Numbered from the stretch's first letter, positions 35,711 to 45,733 are shown. The stretch is DNA of 62,891 nucleotides from Thermoplasmatota archaeon (GCA_030601705.1 JAUWBM010000003.1:1-62891), one strand, 5' to 3'. Translations and numbers: made by a program. Notes: generated by a model from the letters alone, not told the origin.

Positions 35711-35938
35711 ATGTCTGATTATAATATTGAAATCAACAAGTTGGTGAAGGAGACGGAAAATGGCATTATTAAAACAGAGATTTGGGCTGAAATAACTGAC
35801 AAGGAAACTAATGAAACCATGAAAAATCGAATATGGTGGGAAGATGATGATGGTTATCATGATGGAGTACCAGATTTGCCAGTAGAGTTGCGGGGAGCTG
35901 TGGATAACGCTTGGATTGAAAAGAGTAGGAAATGGTAG
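35711..35938 (+). CDS. Small acidic hypothetical protein
   Basis: A 75-residue protein from ATG at 35,711, nine bases after GGAGG. It has amphipathic strands (IEINKLVKETENGIIKTE) and an aromatic/acidic loop (RIWWEDDDGYHDGV). No family recognised. Its stop overlaps the start of the next small membrane gene, so the two are coupled. Confidence 0.55.
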   Translation: MSDYNIEINKLVKETENGIIKTEIWAEITDKETNETMKNRIWWEDDDGYHDGVPDLPVELRGAVDNAWIEKSRKW

Positions 35939-36138
35939 AATTAATCATAGAGCTCCTAGCAGCAATAGGCGTGATTGTGCTATCACTCATCTGGTATTTT
36001 TACCTCTATCCTGCAATGAAAAAAGAGTATCAAAGGAAAGGTTGGATGTGGAGACGCATCTATGATATTGAGGTGGAGAACAGGAGGTCATATAGGGAGT
36101 TGGCTGGGATTATATGGACAACGATTAGGGGGAAATAG
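35932..36138 (+). CDS. Small single-helix membrane protein
   Basis: A 68-residue protein. A membrane helix (VELIIELLAAIGVIVLSLIW) is followed by a basic, arginine-rich cytosolic part (KGWMWRRIYDIEVENRR). It overlaps the end of the preceding gene by seven bases. Function unknown. Confidence 0.5.
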   Translation: MVELIIELLAAIGVIVLSLIWYFYLYPAMKKEYQRKGWMWRRIYDIEVENRRSYRELAGIIWTTIRGK

Positions 36139-36207
36139 TGTTTATAAAAGGATAGATGTTGTGAGATGGTAAATTTGGGGAATATAATATTAAAAATAAG
36201 GAGGATA

Positions 36208-36951
36208 ATGTCAAAATTCAAAGTAATTATACAAACAGTCGTCATTTCGCTAACTTTCTTTGTAATTCTGTTCATTATATCTAGTGAGAATTTATTTACA
36301 AATCAACTTGGATTCAAGATAGAGTCCCTACATGTATTTATTGCGTTAATTCCGCTTGTTATATGGTTAATAGTCTCAGGGAAGTTAAAGGAAATCAAAG
36401 GTCCTGGAGGAATTGGACTTTCAATGCGTGATGAAGTACAAAAACCTGTTTCTCCTGATTTAACTGAGACGACATTGAAAATAGATAAGGCTATTGTTAG
36501 GGAGAAAGGGGGGCTCGATGAACTTCGAAGTCGAATTTCACAGGTTCATCCTACTACTCTCTCATTTGTAGTTGGTAAGAAAGAGTATTATGGGCAGTGG
36601 GCGATAGGAGAATACATTCGGGAATTAGGGGAATACCCCAAATTTCGGTTCATTCTTTTTACTGATGCCAAAGGGAAATTTAAGGGATGCATGAAGGTTA
36701 GTGATTATAAAAACCTTCTCCAAACTAGCGACGTAGTTGAAATGATTGAAAGTGGTAGAATCTTGAATGATGACAGAGTGATTAGAAATTCAGTACAAAT
36801 AACTTCAACAAATAAGCAGGCGTTAATTGAGATGGACAGAGTAAATGTAAATATGTTGGCAGTTGTTGACCACAAAGATAAATTCATTGGAGTTATTACG
36901 CAGGATGAAATCGTCAGAAATATTATAACAAAGGTACTTCGTGAAGCATGA
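36208..36951 (+). CDS. Membrane-anchored CBS-domain protein
   Basis: A 247-residue protein. Two membrane helices (VVISLTFFVILFIISS and VFIALIPLVIWLIVSG) precede a linker and a pair of CBS domains: FILFTDAKGKFKGCMKVSDY in the first and MLAVVDHKDKFIGVITQDEI in the second. CBS pairs bind adenine nucleotides and sense energy or second messengers. ATG at 36,208 is preferred, after AAGGAGG; an in-frame ATG at 36,166 is possible. Being membrane-bound and close to TIR and nuclease genes, a sensor role can be imagined but is not shown. Confidence 0.7.
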   Translation: MSKFKVIIQTVVISLTFFVILFIISSENLFTNQLGFKIESLHVFIALIPLVIWLIVSGKLKEIKGPGGIGLSMRDEVQKPVSPDLTETTLKIDKAIVREKGGLDELRSRISQVHPTTLSFVVGKKEYYGQWAIGEYIRELGEYPKFRFILFTDAKGKFKGCMKVSDYKNLLQTSDVVEMIESGRILNDDRVIRNSVQITSTNKQALIEMDRVNVNMLAVVDHKDKFIGVITQDEIVRNIITKVLREA

Positions 36952-37095
36952 ATATGTACCCAAAATGATGGCTAACACCATTTTAATGCTATTTGTGATG
37001 ATTGCAAGGTTTCAGTAATTAGTGGTGATGATATACCGCCGAACATCTAATAAATATGGATTTTTATCTCGTGTTAGTTTAAGGGAGGTTTAATT

Positions 37096-38124
37096 GTGCC
37101 AGAAGATGCTAGAATATGGAAAATTCTTGATAACGACGAATTAAGAGAAATTAAAAAAGCAAAGTTAAATTTAGAAGAACGCATTGAAAATTGGCTTGAA
37201 AAAGACATTTCTTTGTTATCAAACGAGTTGTTGGTAATCGGTAGACAAGTGGAGACGGGTTTTGGTGGAATAATTGACATTCTATGTTTGGATAGTAAAG
37301 GCGATTCTGTTATCGTTGAGTTGAAGCGTGATAAGACTCCTCGTGAAATAACCGCCCAGACGATTGATTATGCTTCTTGGGTGAAGGATTTGTCTAATGA
37401 TAAGATAACAGAGATTGCTGATAAATATCTTGGTGATAAAGGACCTTTAGAAGAGGCTTTCAAGAACAAATTTGGTATAGAGTTACCAGAAACACTCAAC
37501 GAAGAACATAGTATGCTTATTGTGGGTTCAGAGATTGACGCCAGTTCTGAGAGGATTATTAACTATCTTTCTGATACATATGGTGTTGGTATTAATGCAG
37601 CTACATTTCAGTACTTCCGTGATGGTGAAAAGGAATTTTTAGCACGAGTGTTTTTGATTGAACCAAGTGAGGTAGAATATAAAACAAAGATTAGAGCATC
37701 TTCTAAAAGAAAGCCCAATTTAAATTACGAAGAGTTAGAGGAAATTGCAGAGAACAATGAAGTTGGAGAACTATATAACCAACTTGTAGATGGACTATCG
37801 GTAATCTTTGATGGGCGTGGAACTACTCGGAGTTCGATTAGTTTTACTGGAAAAATAAATGAAAGCCGACTCGCAATTTTTAATTTGATTCCAAAGGACA
37901 GTAATCCAGATACAGGGCTGAAATTTCAAGTATACATAAAAAGATTATCCAGATATCTTAACACAAAAGAAGATAACCTGATACGATTGTTACCTGTAAA
38001 ACGAGAAGAATGGATATATATAAGAGGATATTCAGAAGAATGGTCTGGTTATGCTGGATTTTTTGGAAATCTAGATGAAGTGGATAAATTCTTGGCAGGA
38101 TTGAAGGAATTTAAGAAAAAATGA
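37096..38124 (+). CDS. PD-(D/E)XK nuclease, NucS-C/DUF91-like
   Basis: A 342-residue protein from GTG at 37,096 (GGGAGG 11 bases upstream). Residues 30-150 form a nuclease domain like the C-terminal half of NucS: GGIIDILCLDSKGDSVIVEL ending in ELKRD gives D, E and K, followed by TAQTIDYASWVKDL. The C-terminal 140 residues (LNYEELEEIAENNEVGELYN) form another domain, possibly DNA-binding, of DUF5655/DUF4268 appearance. The stop overlaps the start of the next lipoprotein gene (ATGA-type, 38,121-38,124). Confidence 0.75.
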   Translation: MPEDARIWKILDNDELREIKKAKLNLEERIENWLEKDISLLSNELLVIGRQVETGFGGIIDILCLDSKGDSVIVELKRDKTPREITAQTIDYASWVKDLSNDKITEIADKYLGDKGPLEEAFKNKFGIELPETLNEEHSMLIVGSEIDASSERIINYLSDTYGVGINAATFQYFRDGEKEFLARVFLIEPSEVEYKTKIRASSKRKPNLNYEELEEIAENNEVGELYNQLVDGLSVIFDGRGTTRSSISFTGKINESRLAIFNLIPKDSNPDTGLKFQVYIKRLSRYLNTKEDNLIRLLPVKREEWIYIRGYSEEWSGYAGFFGNLDEVDKFLAGLKEFKKK

Positions 38125-39200
38125 ATGAAAAACTCATAATACTTGGAATAGTCGTTCTGCTCTTGTCCGTTGGGTTGAGTGGATGTGTTCAACGAAAAAC
38201 TCCTGTATCAGAAGAAAAAGTTGACTTTAAAATAGAAGATGTTTGGGTTACTGAAGTATCCAGTGAGAGTAAATTAATTATAGTGTCAATAACAATAGAG
38301 AATAAAGAAGATAAATGGTTGGCAGTTTCCACACCAATTATGGGTGGTTTAATTGATAATGAGGGAAATAATTACTTTGCAGAAATGTTTGTAGAAATCA
38401 ACGGTTCAACACATTATGTAGGAGAATTAACATTAATTGATGAAGATGAAATCTTTGATTTGGTTGCCGATATATCTCCAAATTCAACGATATTGAAAAA
38501 GATTGTTTTTACTATACCAATAAAAAGAGAGCCAAAGAGATTAAAACTGGATTATGGATTCCGAGAAAACAAAGAAACATTGGTAAAAGATTGGTTTGAT
38601 TTGCCTGAAATGGAACTCCCATCAAGCCAAGAAAAATCTATGGATGATGATTTTTGGGATGATGATTATTGGGATAACTTTTGGAATGATGTAGAAACTC
38701 CAGTGTCAGAAGGCAAAGTTAATTTCAGTGTAGAGGATGTAATAGTTACTAGTGAATTAGAAGTAACTACTCAAGAATGGGTGAATTTGTCTCTGGTTAA
38801 TGTAACTAAGACAGAATTACTTAATGATTCTGAGGTCGTAATCATATCAGTGTTAATTGAGAACAAAGAGGATAGAATATTAGAGGTTGCGGAATTTTGG
38901 AATGAAGGTCTGACAGATGATAAAGGAAATAGATACTATCATAAGATGTTTATAGAAGTCAACGACACGACATATTCCATAGAGGATATAACGTCAATCG
39001 AAGAGGAGGAGGTTTTCGGTGGTGACATTTTAGGTATGAGTGAAGATTTCTCACCAAATTCCACAAATTTACGGAAGATAGTATACGAGATACCGCCAGA
39101 GAGAGTGCCTGAAAAGCTAATACTTACTTATGGATTTAAAGACCACGAATTAACAGATGTAGAAGATTGGTTCGATATCGAACTTCAACTTCCATCTTGA
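38121..39200 (+). CDS. Lipoprotein with two tandem homologous domains
   Basis: A 359-residue protein. Signal peptide KLIILGIVVLLLSVGLSGC ends at the lipobox cysteine. The mature part repeats itself: VDFKIEDVWVTEVS ... NKEDKWLAVSTPIMGGLIDN at residues 34-90 and VNFSVEDVIVTSEL ... NKEDRILEVAEFWNEGLTDD at 200-270, each ending in an SPNST-(I/N)L-+KIV-x-x-IP motif. Each unit resembles a DUF4352 beta sandwich, so the gene arose by internal duplication. An acidic linker (DDDFWDDDYWDNFW) joins them. It is translationally coupled to the nuclease gene before it. Confidence 0.75.
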   Translation: MNEKLIILGIVVLLLSVGLSGCVQRKTPVSEEKVDFKIEDVWVTEVSSESKLIIVSITIENKEDKWLAVSTPIMGGLIDNEGNNYFAEMFVEINGSTHYVGELTLIDEDEIFDLVADISPNSTILKKIVFTIPIKREPKRLKLDYGFRENKETLVKDWFDLPEMELPSSQEKSMDDDFWDDDYWDNFWNDVETPVSEGKVNFSVEDVIVTSELEVTTQEWVNLSLVNVTKTELLNDSEVVIISVLIENKEDRILEVAEFWNEGLTDDKGNRYYHKMFIEVNDTTYSIEDITSIEEEEVFGGDILGMSEDFSPNSTNLRKIVYEIPPERVPEKLILTYGFKDHELTDVEDWFDIELQLPS

Positions 39201-39365
39201 TATCTGCTAGATAGAAAATGAAATGTGTTTACGTATTGAGAAATGTTACCGATGTGGGTTTACTTTACATATCCAATAAAATTAAATAATCTATTTTGTT
39301 ACTAAAATGATGATAAAATGGTTGTAAGTGAAGAGACTCCATATTACTCAGAGAGAGGTGAAACA

Positions 39366-39575
39366 ATGACGGTAAATGTAGGAGATGGCAAGGTGTTGCT
39401 GGATGAGTTCAACAAGAACTTTCCCCACGGTCTTATAAGAGCAAAGAGACATATTATAATCTCACAGATTGATAACAGTATTAAAAACATACCTCTTGCT
39501 ATTATGCAAATCCTTCAAAGGTACACAGTTGGGGAATTAATCCAGTGGTATTATGGAGAAAAGGGAGAGTGGTGA
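39366..39575 (+). CDS. Small helical partner upstream of the TIR gene
   Basis: A 69-residue protein from ATG at 39,366, with GAGAGGTG just upstream; an in-frame ATG at 39,318 would add 16 residues. It is predicted helical (GKVLLDEFNKNFPHGLIRAK and IPLAIMQILQRYTVGELIQW), with no recognised family. It ends three bases before the TIR gene, an arrangement typical of a regulator, sensor or inhibitor paired with an effector. Confidence 0.6.
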   Translation: MTVNVGDGKVLLDEFNKNFPHGLIRAKRHIIISQIDNSIKNIPLAIMQILQRYTVGELIQWYYGEKGEW

Positions 39576-39578
39576 GAT

Positions 39579-40163
39579 ATGAGGAAGTACAAGGCGTTTC
39601 TCAGTTGTAGCATTCGTTCCGAGGATGAAATGATTGTGGATATATTTGAATATATTTTGAGAGCACATCAATTTGACATCGTCATAGTTGGGCGAACAAG
39701 ATTTGCTCCCCGACCAACTCCTGAGACCATTCGAAACGAACTTGAAGATTCTGATTGCATTGTTATATTGGCAACAAGAAGAGAGAAAAAAGGGAAAGAT
39801 TGGAAAACCTCTGAATGGGTGGAGTATATAGAGCCCGCCATGGCATATATGGGTAGAAAACCTATGTTAGCGTTTGTTGAAAGAGATGTCGTTGTCGATA
39901 AATTAATACCTCAAGCCACTCAAATATTCACATTTGATATAAAAAATCCTTTAAAAGACAAAGAAAGAATAGATGCATACATCAACAGTCTAAAGAGCGA
40001 GTTGCTTGAAGTAGAAAGGAAGAAACAGATGAAAAATCAAATTGAACTCCAGAGAAAGCGTGATGAGGAGTTCTGGAACAATGTGAAGCTTGTACTTGGA
40101 ATACTGGGTGGTATTGGAGCTGGTGCAGCTGCTACGTATCTCCTTACAAAGAAGAAAAAGTGA
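39579..40163 (+). CDS. TIR-like domain protein with C-terminal membrane helix
   Basis: A 194-residue protein. YKAFLSCSIRSEDEMIVDIF is the first strand and loop of a TIR/SEFIR-like flavodoxin fold; PETIRNELEDSDCIVILATR forms the next strand-helix pair, and KTSEWVEYIEPAMAYMGRKP carries the region where TIR NADases have the catalytic glutamate. A coiled coil (ELLEVERKKQMKNQIELQRK) leads to a C-terminal membrane helix (VLGILGGIGAGAAATYLL) and KKKK. TIR proteins of defence systems cleave NAD or make cADPR signals. The family call is moderate, since the exact catalytic residue is inferred. Confidence 0.65.
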   Translation: MRKYKAFLSCSIRSEDEMIVDIFEYILRAHQFDIVIVGRTRFAPRPTPETIRNELEDSDCIVILATRREKKGKDWKTSEWVEYIEPAMAYMGRKPMLAFVERDVVVDKLIPQATQIFTFDIKNPLKDKERIDAYINSLKSELLEVERKKQMKNQIELQRKRDEEFWNNVKLVLGILGGIGAGAAATYLLTKKKK

Positions 40164-40232
40164 TGCCCATGTCGATGAGAAAACATAGAATAAAAGATTG
40201 CCCCTTTGCCGGTTCTGTTTTGTTATGGCTGT

Positions 40233-42002
40233 TTAGGAAATTGGTTTATATATGCTTTGTGGATTTTCAGATATTAATCTCCCATAAAATTCTAAAACAT
40301 ATCTGTCTGTCATCCCTGCAATAAAATCACATATAAGACGTGTTTTATCCTCCTTTTCTAATTTCTTATATATTTCTCTATAATCGTCTGGCAATAATAA
40401 ATTACCTTCAGGATTTTTTAATACATTAAATATCGTTTTAATAATCTCATATCCTCTATATGCCGGAATTTTTATTAAATTTGATGATATTATACTTTTA
40501 TATACAAAATTCTTTAAAACTTCAACTTCCTCTCTTATTTCTTCTTTTAAGTTAATAGACATTAAAGGATTGAAGCTACATTCTTCTATATAAACACCCG
40601 TGACAAATCTTGCAATTAAACTAGATGTTAATCTTACACGCTCATACCCATTATACTGAAATGTATTAGCCCTTTCATAAAAAAGTAGAGATGATACTAA
40701 AGGAGGTACTTCCTTGCCGTCAATTTTTTGATATGATTCTTTAAAATCATCTAAGCTCAAAGGTTCATTAAAAATTCTCATAAAAATATTTTTTACATCC
40801 TCGTCTTTATAATCAGTTCTTACCAATTTTCCACATTTATTTAAATTTTTATACATATATTCAACCACTTCTTCTTTAGGTGCAAGACAATCATATAATG
40901 AGATAAAATTTCCTTTTAAGGCGTCTTCAAAATCATAAGTAGAATATGCAATATCGTCTGCAATATCCATTATTTGACATTCAATTGTTTCAAAATCTTT
41001 CTGCTTTTCATTTTTAATAATATTTTTTTTAATTTTTTTTACTAATTCTTCTTCTGATTTGTAGTATCCCCTTTTTATTATTCCATCATCCCAATTTTTC
41101 AAAGCTGAAATAATTTTTAATTTATATTTTTCCAAACCATTACTTAATTTAGTTTTTTTCAGTTCTTCTAAACATGGTTCACATAAATAGCCCTCATCAT
41201 ATATAACTCCATTTTTTTTCAATGTTTTCTCAATATTTTCAACATCAATCAAACTATTTGCTTTTTTTATTTCAGTATCAATCTTTTTTTTCAGTTTTTC
41301 ATTTTTAAGTTTATTTTCATATTCTTTTTTAATTTCTTCAGTAATTACTTTTTCAAAGTGATTTTTAAAAATTTTTTTTGATAATTTTTTATTTCTTGTT
41401 AAAGGTATTAACTTATCATATTTTAGTATAGATGCTAAAGAACGATAAGTTAAGTTTAACCCATGTCTCTCATCTTTACCATTTTCTATTCCTAAATCAT
41501 CAGGGTTTTCTCCTTTTTTTTCCTTTTTTTCTATTTTAGCAAGTATCCTTAATGTTTGTGCATTTCCTTCAAATCCGCCATATTCAGCCATACAATCGTC
41601 CAGAGCTTTCTCCCCTTGATGTCCAAATGGAGGATGCCCTAAATCATGAGCAAGACCAGCAATTTCAACAATCTCAATATTGATTTTTTCATGACATTTT
41701 TTTTCATGTTCGATAAATTCAGGTTTTTTATTCAAAAATGATGCAATTACTTTTCCTATCTGTGCTACTTCCAATGAATGGGTTAGCCTATTTCTAAAAA
41801 AATCCGATTCTCCAATTGGAAACAATTGACATTTACATTGTAACCTTCTAAAAGAAGGTGAGTGGATGATTCTGCAGTAATCTCTATAATATTCATCTCT
41901 TGGGTCTTTAAAATCTTCTAAATTATAAAATTTTTTATATTCCTTATTAGAATACCTTTTTTTATCATCAGCAGAATATAAGATATTTATTTCCTCCCAC
42001 AA
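40233..42002 (-). CDS. dGTPase-like HD triphosphohydrolase
   Basis: A 589-residue HD-domain enzyme. RIIHSPSFRRLQCKCQLFP, RNRLTHSLEVAQIGKVIASF and GLAHDLGHPPFGHQGEKALD are the dGTPase hallmarks with the H...HD metal ligands, and CQIMDIADDIAYSTYDFEDA gives the last aspartate. Residues about 200-310 are a lysine-rich insertion with a CEPC pair, longer than in most dGTPases. Such enzymes hydrolyse dNTPs; several bacterial ones starve phages of nucleotides. It converges on the TIR operon, with 70 bases between stops. Confidence 0.88.
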   Translation of the reverse strand: MWEEINILYSADDKKRYSNKEYKKFYNLEDFKDPRDEYYRDYCRIIHSPSFRRLQCKCQLFPIGESDFFRNRLTHSLEVAQIGKVIASFLNKKPEFIEHEKKCHEKINIEIVEIAGLAHDLGHPPFGHQGEKALDDCMAEYGGFEGNAQTLRILAKIEKKEKKGENPDDLGIENGKDERHGLNLTYRSLASILKYDKLIPLTRNKKLSKKIFKNHFEKVITEEIKKEYENKLKNEKLKKKIDTEIKKANSLIDVENIEKTLKKNGVIYDEGYLCEPCLEELKKTKLSNGLEKYKLKIISALKNWDDGIIKRGYYKSEEELVKKIKKNIIKNEKQKDFETIECQIMDIADDIAYSTYDFEDALKGNFISLYDCLAPKEEVVEYMYKNLNKCGKLVRTDYKDEDVKNIFMRIFNEPLSLDDFKESYQKIDGKEVPPLVSSLLFYERANTFQYNGYERVRLTSSLIARFVTGVYIEECSFNPLMSINLKEEIREEVEVLKNFVYKSIISSNLIKIPAYRGYEIIKTIFNVLKNPEGNLLLPDDYREIYKKLEKEDKTRLICDFIAGMTDRYVLEFYGRLISENPQSIYKPIS

Positions 42003-42720
42003 TGAAATTTTTTAAAATTTACATTATTTTTCTTTAGATTTAACTTGACTGTTATTTTGATATAACTTGAATATGTAATTATTTCTAATGAAATTATGTA
42101 CATATTCTAATCTTTCTTCTTTATCCATGTATCTATAATCTGCTTATTGTTACTTAATTCTTTGCATTCTAGGGTTCTGTGAAAAAGTACTGTGGGGAAT
42201 TAACTGTGTAAATTGTCTTAACAATAAGCTGAACCTATCGCCAATTCTATCAAATCTCCCCAGTTCTGTATACCTTCTCCAATTCCAGACAATTACTTTT
42301 ATGACGAAGTATTGGGGGATTGCACTGGGTGACATTGAATACACTGAAGCGTAGTTAAGTAATATAGAGGATTGCCCTTAATCACAGATTCTTCTTGACA
42401 TAACCAGGTATAGACCACAGCCATAGCAGAATCATTGCACGGCTCAAAGTCGCATGATGCTAATATTTGTTGATTAGTGCTGCCCAGAGTTGTCCAGATA
42501 CGTTAAAAATTGTCCAGGTGAGATACTGACCACTGTTACAATAAAAAAATCATCAGAACATTTAAATTATATACGAGGATTCAAAATGGGGCAAAAGAGG
42601 CAAGGTTATGAAAAAAGGAAATTTCCTTTTAATTAGTGAAAGAAAATGTCGTATCATTAGTAATAGGATTTTTTGTTGCCTTAATTTCAGATGTATTGAT
42701 GAATAATTAGCGAGAGTAAT
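42003..42720. other. Gene-free region with possible decayed gene
   Basis: About 720 bases between the dGTPase and helicase-nuclease genes, both reading outward. 42,170-42,352 differs in composition and stays open on both strands (for example LNNKLNLSPILSNLPSS on plus and YFVIKVIVWNWRRYTELG on minus), which may be a transposase remnant, though no family could be named. TTGTCCAG occurs twice (42,489 and 42,506). No supported start or promoter other than A+T-rich stretches. Confidence 0.35.
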
Positions 42721-45717
42721 ATGAACAAATCAATTTCCAATGAGCATTTTAATTCTCTACTTAACTATTATATTTCTTGTCTGGAAAAGGAGGATATGCT
42801 ATCATTAACTTTCAATTTAAAGTCTGATGGTAAAAAATTCCATTCAAATATCATAAAGAATGAAGAATTATTTCAAGCCAAAAAAGAACAAATACAAATA
42901 ACAAAATCTTTGAAAATTGAAAATTTCATTCAGAATTATAAACTTACTCAAAAGAATAAATCTATGTTCTATGGATATCCTCTATACATAGACTCAAATG
43001 GAGATGTAAGTCCAATTTTTTTCATAGAAATATTTCTCGAAGAAAAAGATAATAATATCATATTTACAAAAGAATCAGTTACCCCCGAATTTAACCATTA
43101 TATATTGAAGAAAAATGGTTTTCAAATTGAAGAAATTGAAAAAATCCAAATTGAATTAGAAGAAGAAGATAATATAATTATAAAATTAGAAAAGGTATTG
43201 GAATTACTACACCTTAAAAATGAAAATATTTCGCCCACATTACAAACATGTGAGTTAGAAATTAAACCATTTCAACATCTTGTAAATAAGGTTATGATAT
43301 ATTTTGGTGAGCGAACTGGTATTACTAAAGGTTTAATAAGAGAACTTCAAAAACTTAAAAAAATATCTTATCATCAAATCAAATCAAGCTCTTTGGGTCA
43401 TTTTTTAGATTATAATTCTGATTCAACAACTCAAACTATAGATAAACCTCTTTTAGAAATATTTGAAACGAATAACTCACAGGAGAAATCCGTATTAAAT
43501 GCTTTAGAAAAACCCATAACTGTTATTACTGGTCCGCCTGGAACAGGAAAATCCCAAGTGGTCCTCAATATCATTGCAAATGCTGTTTATAATGATAAGA
43601 CAATATTATTTTCAAGTAAGAACAATAGAGCTGTTGATGTTGTACTTGACAAACTTCATTCAATACTATCCCATGATTTAGTTATCAGAATGGGTACAAA
43701 GCGACATCGTAGGGAGGCAAAATTAAAAATTGAAAAATTGCTAAATGGGAAAGATTCCATAGAGCTACTGAAAGATAATGATAAAAAAATTGAACTCCTT
43801 AATGATATTAATCAAGAAATCAAATCAATTAATATGAATCTTGATTCAATGTCTGAACTGAATAATCGCATAGACAATTCACAAAATGAAATAGATACTC
43901 TTGCAAAGCAACTTCCATTGGACCTTTTTTTCCTTTGCAAGGAAGATAGTTATTCTCATATTGATAAATTCAGATTAGAAGGGGAAATAGAGGATGTTTT
44001 TGCTGATACTGAAGGTATTATCAGGAAAATATTGAAATTATTATTTCCAAGGAGATACATAAAGAAACAACAAAGACTTTTTAACGAATATTATGATAAA
44101 ATGCTGCCTCCTTTCAAGAAATATTTAGACAGAAACATCATTTCCGAAAAAGATGATTTTAAAAAAGCATTAGAATGGATTCTAACCTTTAAAATAATGG
44201 ATATTCTACAAGAGGATATAACATCAGCCAGTAAAGAATTAACTAAATCTCCCTCTATTTTTGACTTATTTGAAAAAGTTGCTGAATTGCATGAAAAAAG
44301 AGTGAAACTATCACGACCCTTATTTGAAGATTACTGGATTAGAAAAATAAAAGGAATAGATATTGAGAGACATAATAGTGTTTCAAGATATTTCGATGTT
44401 TCAGAAAAGTTAGAAAAATACGTTGAGCCTTATAACCTATGGAAACAATTAGATTCAAACCATAAGAAGGAAATGGATGAGATTTTATCATTCTTACCTG
44501 TTTGGGTTGTAACAAATCTGTCAGCAAAAAATAGTTTCCCACTGGAAAATAGATTATTTGATTTATTAGTTATTGATGAAGCTTCTCAATGCGATATCGC
44601 TTCTGCTCTCCCGTTACTGTATCGTGCAAAACATGTTGTAATAATTGGTGACCCAAAACAATTAAAACATATCTCTCTGATTAGAGAATCACAAGATAAA
44701 AGAATTGCCTCCTTTGAAAACGCTGATAATTTATTTTTAGATTTTTCATATTCAAAGAATTCACTATATGATTTAGCAGAACGGACAATAATAGATAGAA
44801 ATGAGCTACCAATTTTATTAAATGAACATTATCGGTCTCATCGAGATATAATCACATTTTCAAATGAATTTTTCTATGAGAATAAATTAAATATACAGAC
44901 AGATGAGAATAAACTGATATCAAATAAATATGTTAAAAAAAGAGTTAGCTGGATTGACGTTAAAGGTAAGACAATACGTTTTAAGAGTTCTTATTGTATG
45001 GAAGAAGCAGATGAAATTATAAATGTCCTGAAAAAACTTCAACGTTTAGATATGAATAATATTTCCATCGGCATTGTAACATTATTCAAAGCTCAAATGG
45101 ATTTGATTATAGAAAAAATAAAGAGACATAATCTATATGAAATTAATAATGGAGATATTACTGTTGGAACTACACATCGGTTTCAAGGTGATGAAAAAGA
45201 TATCATAATTTTTTCACCTGCTATCTCTGAAGGAATAAAACAGAAAACAATAAACTGGATACATTCAACAAATCAACTAATAAACGTTGCAATTACTAGG
45301 GCTAGAAGTGAATTGATAATAGTAGGAAATAAAAAAATATGTTCAGAGGCTGGAGGGATATTAAAAGAATTGGTAAATTATATTGACGCAAAAAAAGAAT
45401 CTGAAATTATTTTTGATTCCAACATTGAACAAAAATTCTATAATAGCTTAAAGATGAATAATATCAAAGTCATTCCTCAATATTGGACAAAAATTAAGGA
45501 TAAAAAAGCATATCGGCTGGATTTTGCATTGTTTGTTAATAGTAAAAAATTCGACATAGAAGTTGATGGTGATAAAGCCCATTCCTTGATAGTAGATTAT
45601 GATATTCTTAGAGATATACATTTGAGAATGGAAGGATGGAATATTAGAAGATTCGGAGCTAATAAAATTCAAAATCAACTAAATGAGGTTGTTGATGAAA
45701 TAAAAAGAATGTGTTAA
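42721..45717 (+). CDS. Upf1-like SF1 helicase fused to DUF559-type nuclease
   Basis: A 998-residue protein. An N-terminal domain of about 250 residues has no recognised family. The SF1B motor follows: ITVITGPPGTGKSQVVLNII (I), ILFSSKNNRAVDVVLDKL (Ia), LLVIDEASQCDIASALPLLY (II), VIIGDPKQLKHI (III), LNEHYRSHRDIITFSNEFF (IV), VGTTHRFQGDEKDIIIFSP (V) and INVAITRARSELIIVG (VI). The last 100 residues, YRLDFALFVNSKKFDIEVDG with D-E-D followed by RDIHLRMEGWNIRRFGANKI, fit the Vsr/DUF559 nuclease fold. Helicase-nuclease fusions of this kind are common in antiviral systems. It may cotranscribe with the small membrane gene after it. Confidence 0.85.
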   Translation: MNKSISNEHFNSLLNYYISCLEKEDMLSLTFNLKSDGKKFHSNIIKNEELFQAKKEQIQITKSLKIENFIQNYKLTQKNKSMFYGYPLYIDSNGDVSPIFFIEIFLEEKDNNIIFTKESVTPEFNHYILKKNGFQIEEIEKIQIELEEEDNIIIKLEKVLELLHLKNENISPTLQTCELEIKPFQHLVNKVMIYFGERTGITKGLIRELQKLKKISYHQIKSSSLGHFLDYNSDSTTQTIDKPLLEIFETNNSQEKSVLNALEKPITVITGPPGTGKSQVVLNIIANAVYNDKTILFSSKNNRAVDVVLDKLHSILSHDLVIRMGTKRHRREAKLKIEKLLNGKDSIELLKDNDKKIELLNDINQEIKSINMNLDSMSELNNRIDNSQNEIDTLAKQLPLDLFFLCKEDSYSHIDKFRLEGEIEDVFADTEGIIRKILKLLFPRRYIKKQQRLFNEYYDKMLPPFKKYLDRNIISEKDDFKKALEWILTFKIMDILQEDITSASKELTKSPSIFDLFEKVAELHEKRVKLSRPLFEDYWIRKIKGIDIERHNSVSRYFDVSEKLEKYVEPYNLWKQLDSNHKKEMDEILSFLPVWVVTNLSAKNSFPLENRLFDLLVIDEASQCDIASALPLLYRAKHVVIIGDPKQLKHISLIRESQDKRIASFENADNLFLDFSYSKNSLYDLAERTIIDRNELPILLNEHYRSHRDIITFSNEFFYENKLNIQTDENKLISNKYVKKRVSWIDVKGKTIRFKSSYCMEEADEIINVLKKLQRLDMNNISIGIVTLFKAQMDLIIEKIKRHNLYEINNGDITVGTTHRFQGDEKDIIIFSPAISEGIKQKTINWIHSTNQLINVAITRARSELIIVGNKKICSEAGGILKELVNYIDAKKESEIIFDSNIEQKFYNSLKMNNIKVIPQYWTKIKDKKAYRLDFALFVNSKKFDIEVDGDKAHSLIVDYDILRDIHLRMEGWNIRRFGANKIQNQLNEVVDEIKRMC

Positions 45718-45733
45718 TTTTGGAGGAGGAAAA
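45715..45733 (+). repeat. Recurrent leader, partial copy h
   Basis: TTAATTTTGGAGGAGGAAAA before ATG at 45,734; only the 3' half of the leader family is kept because the helicase stop codon lies here. Confidence 0.4.
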
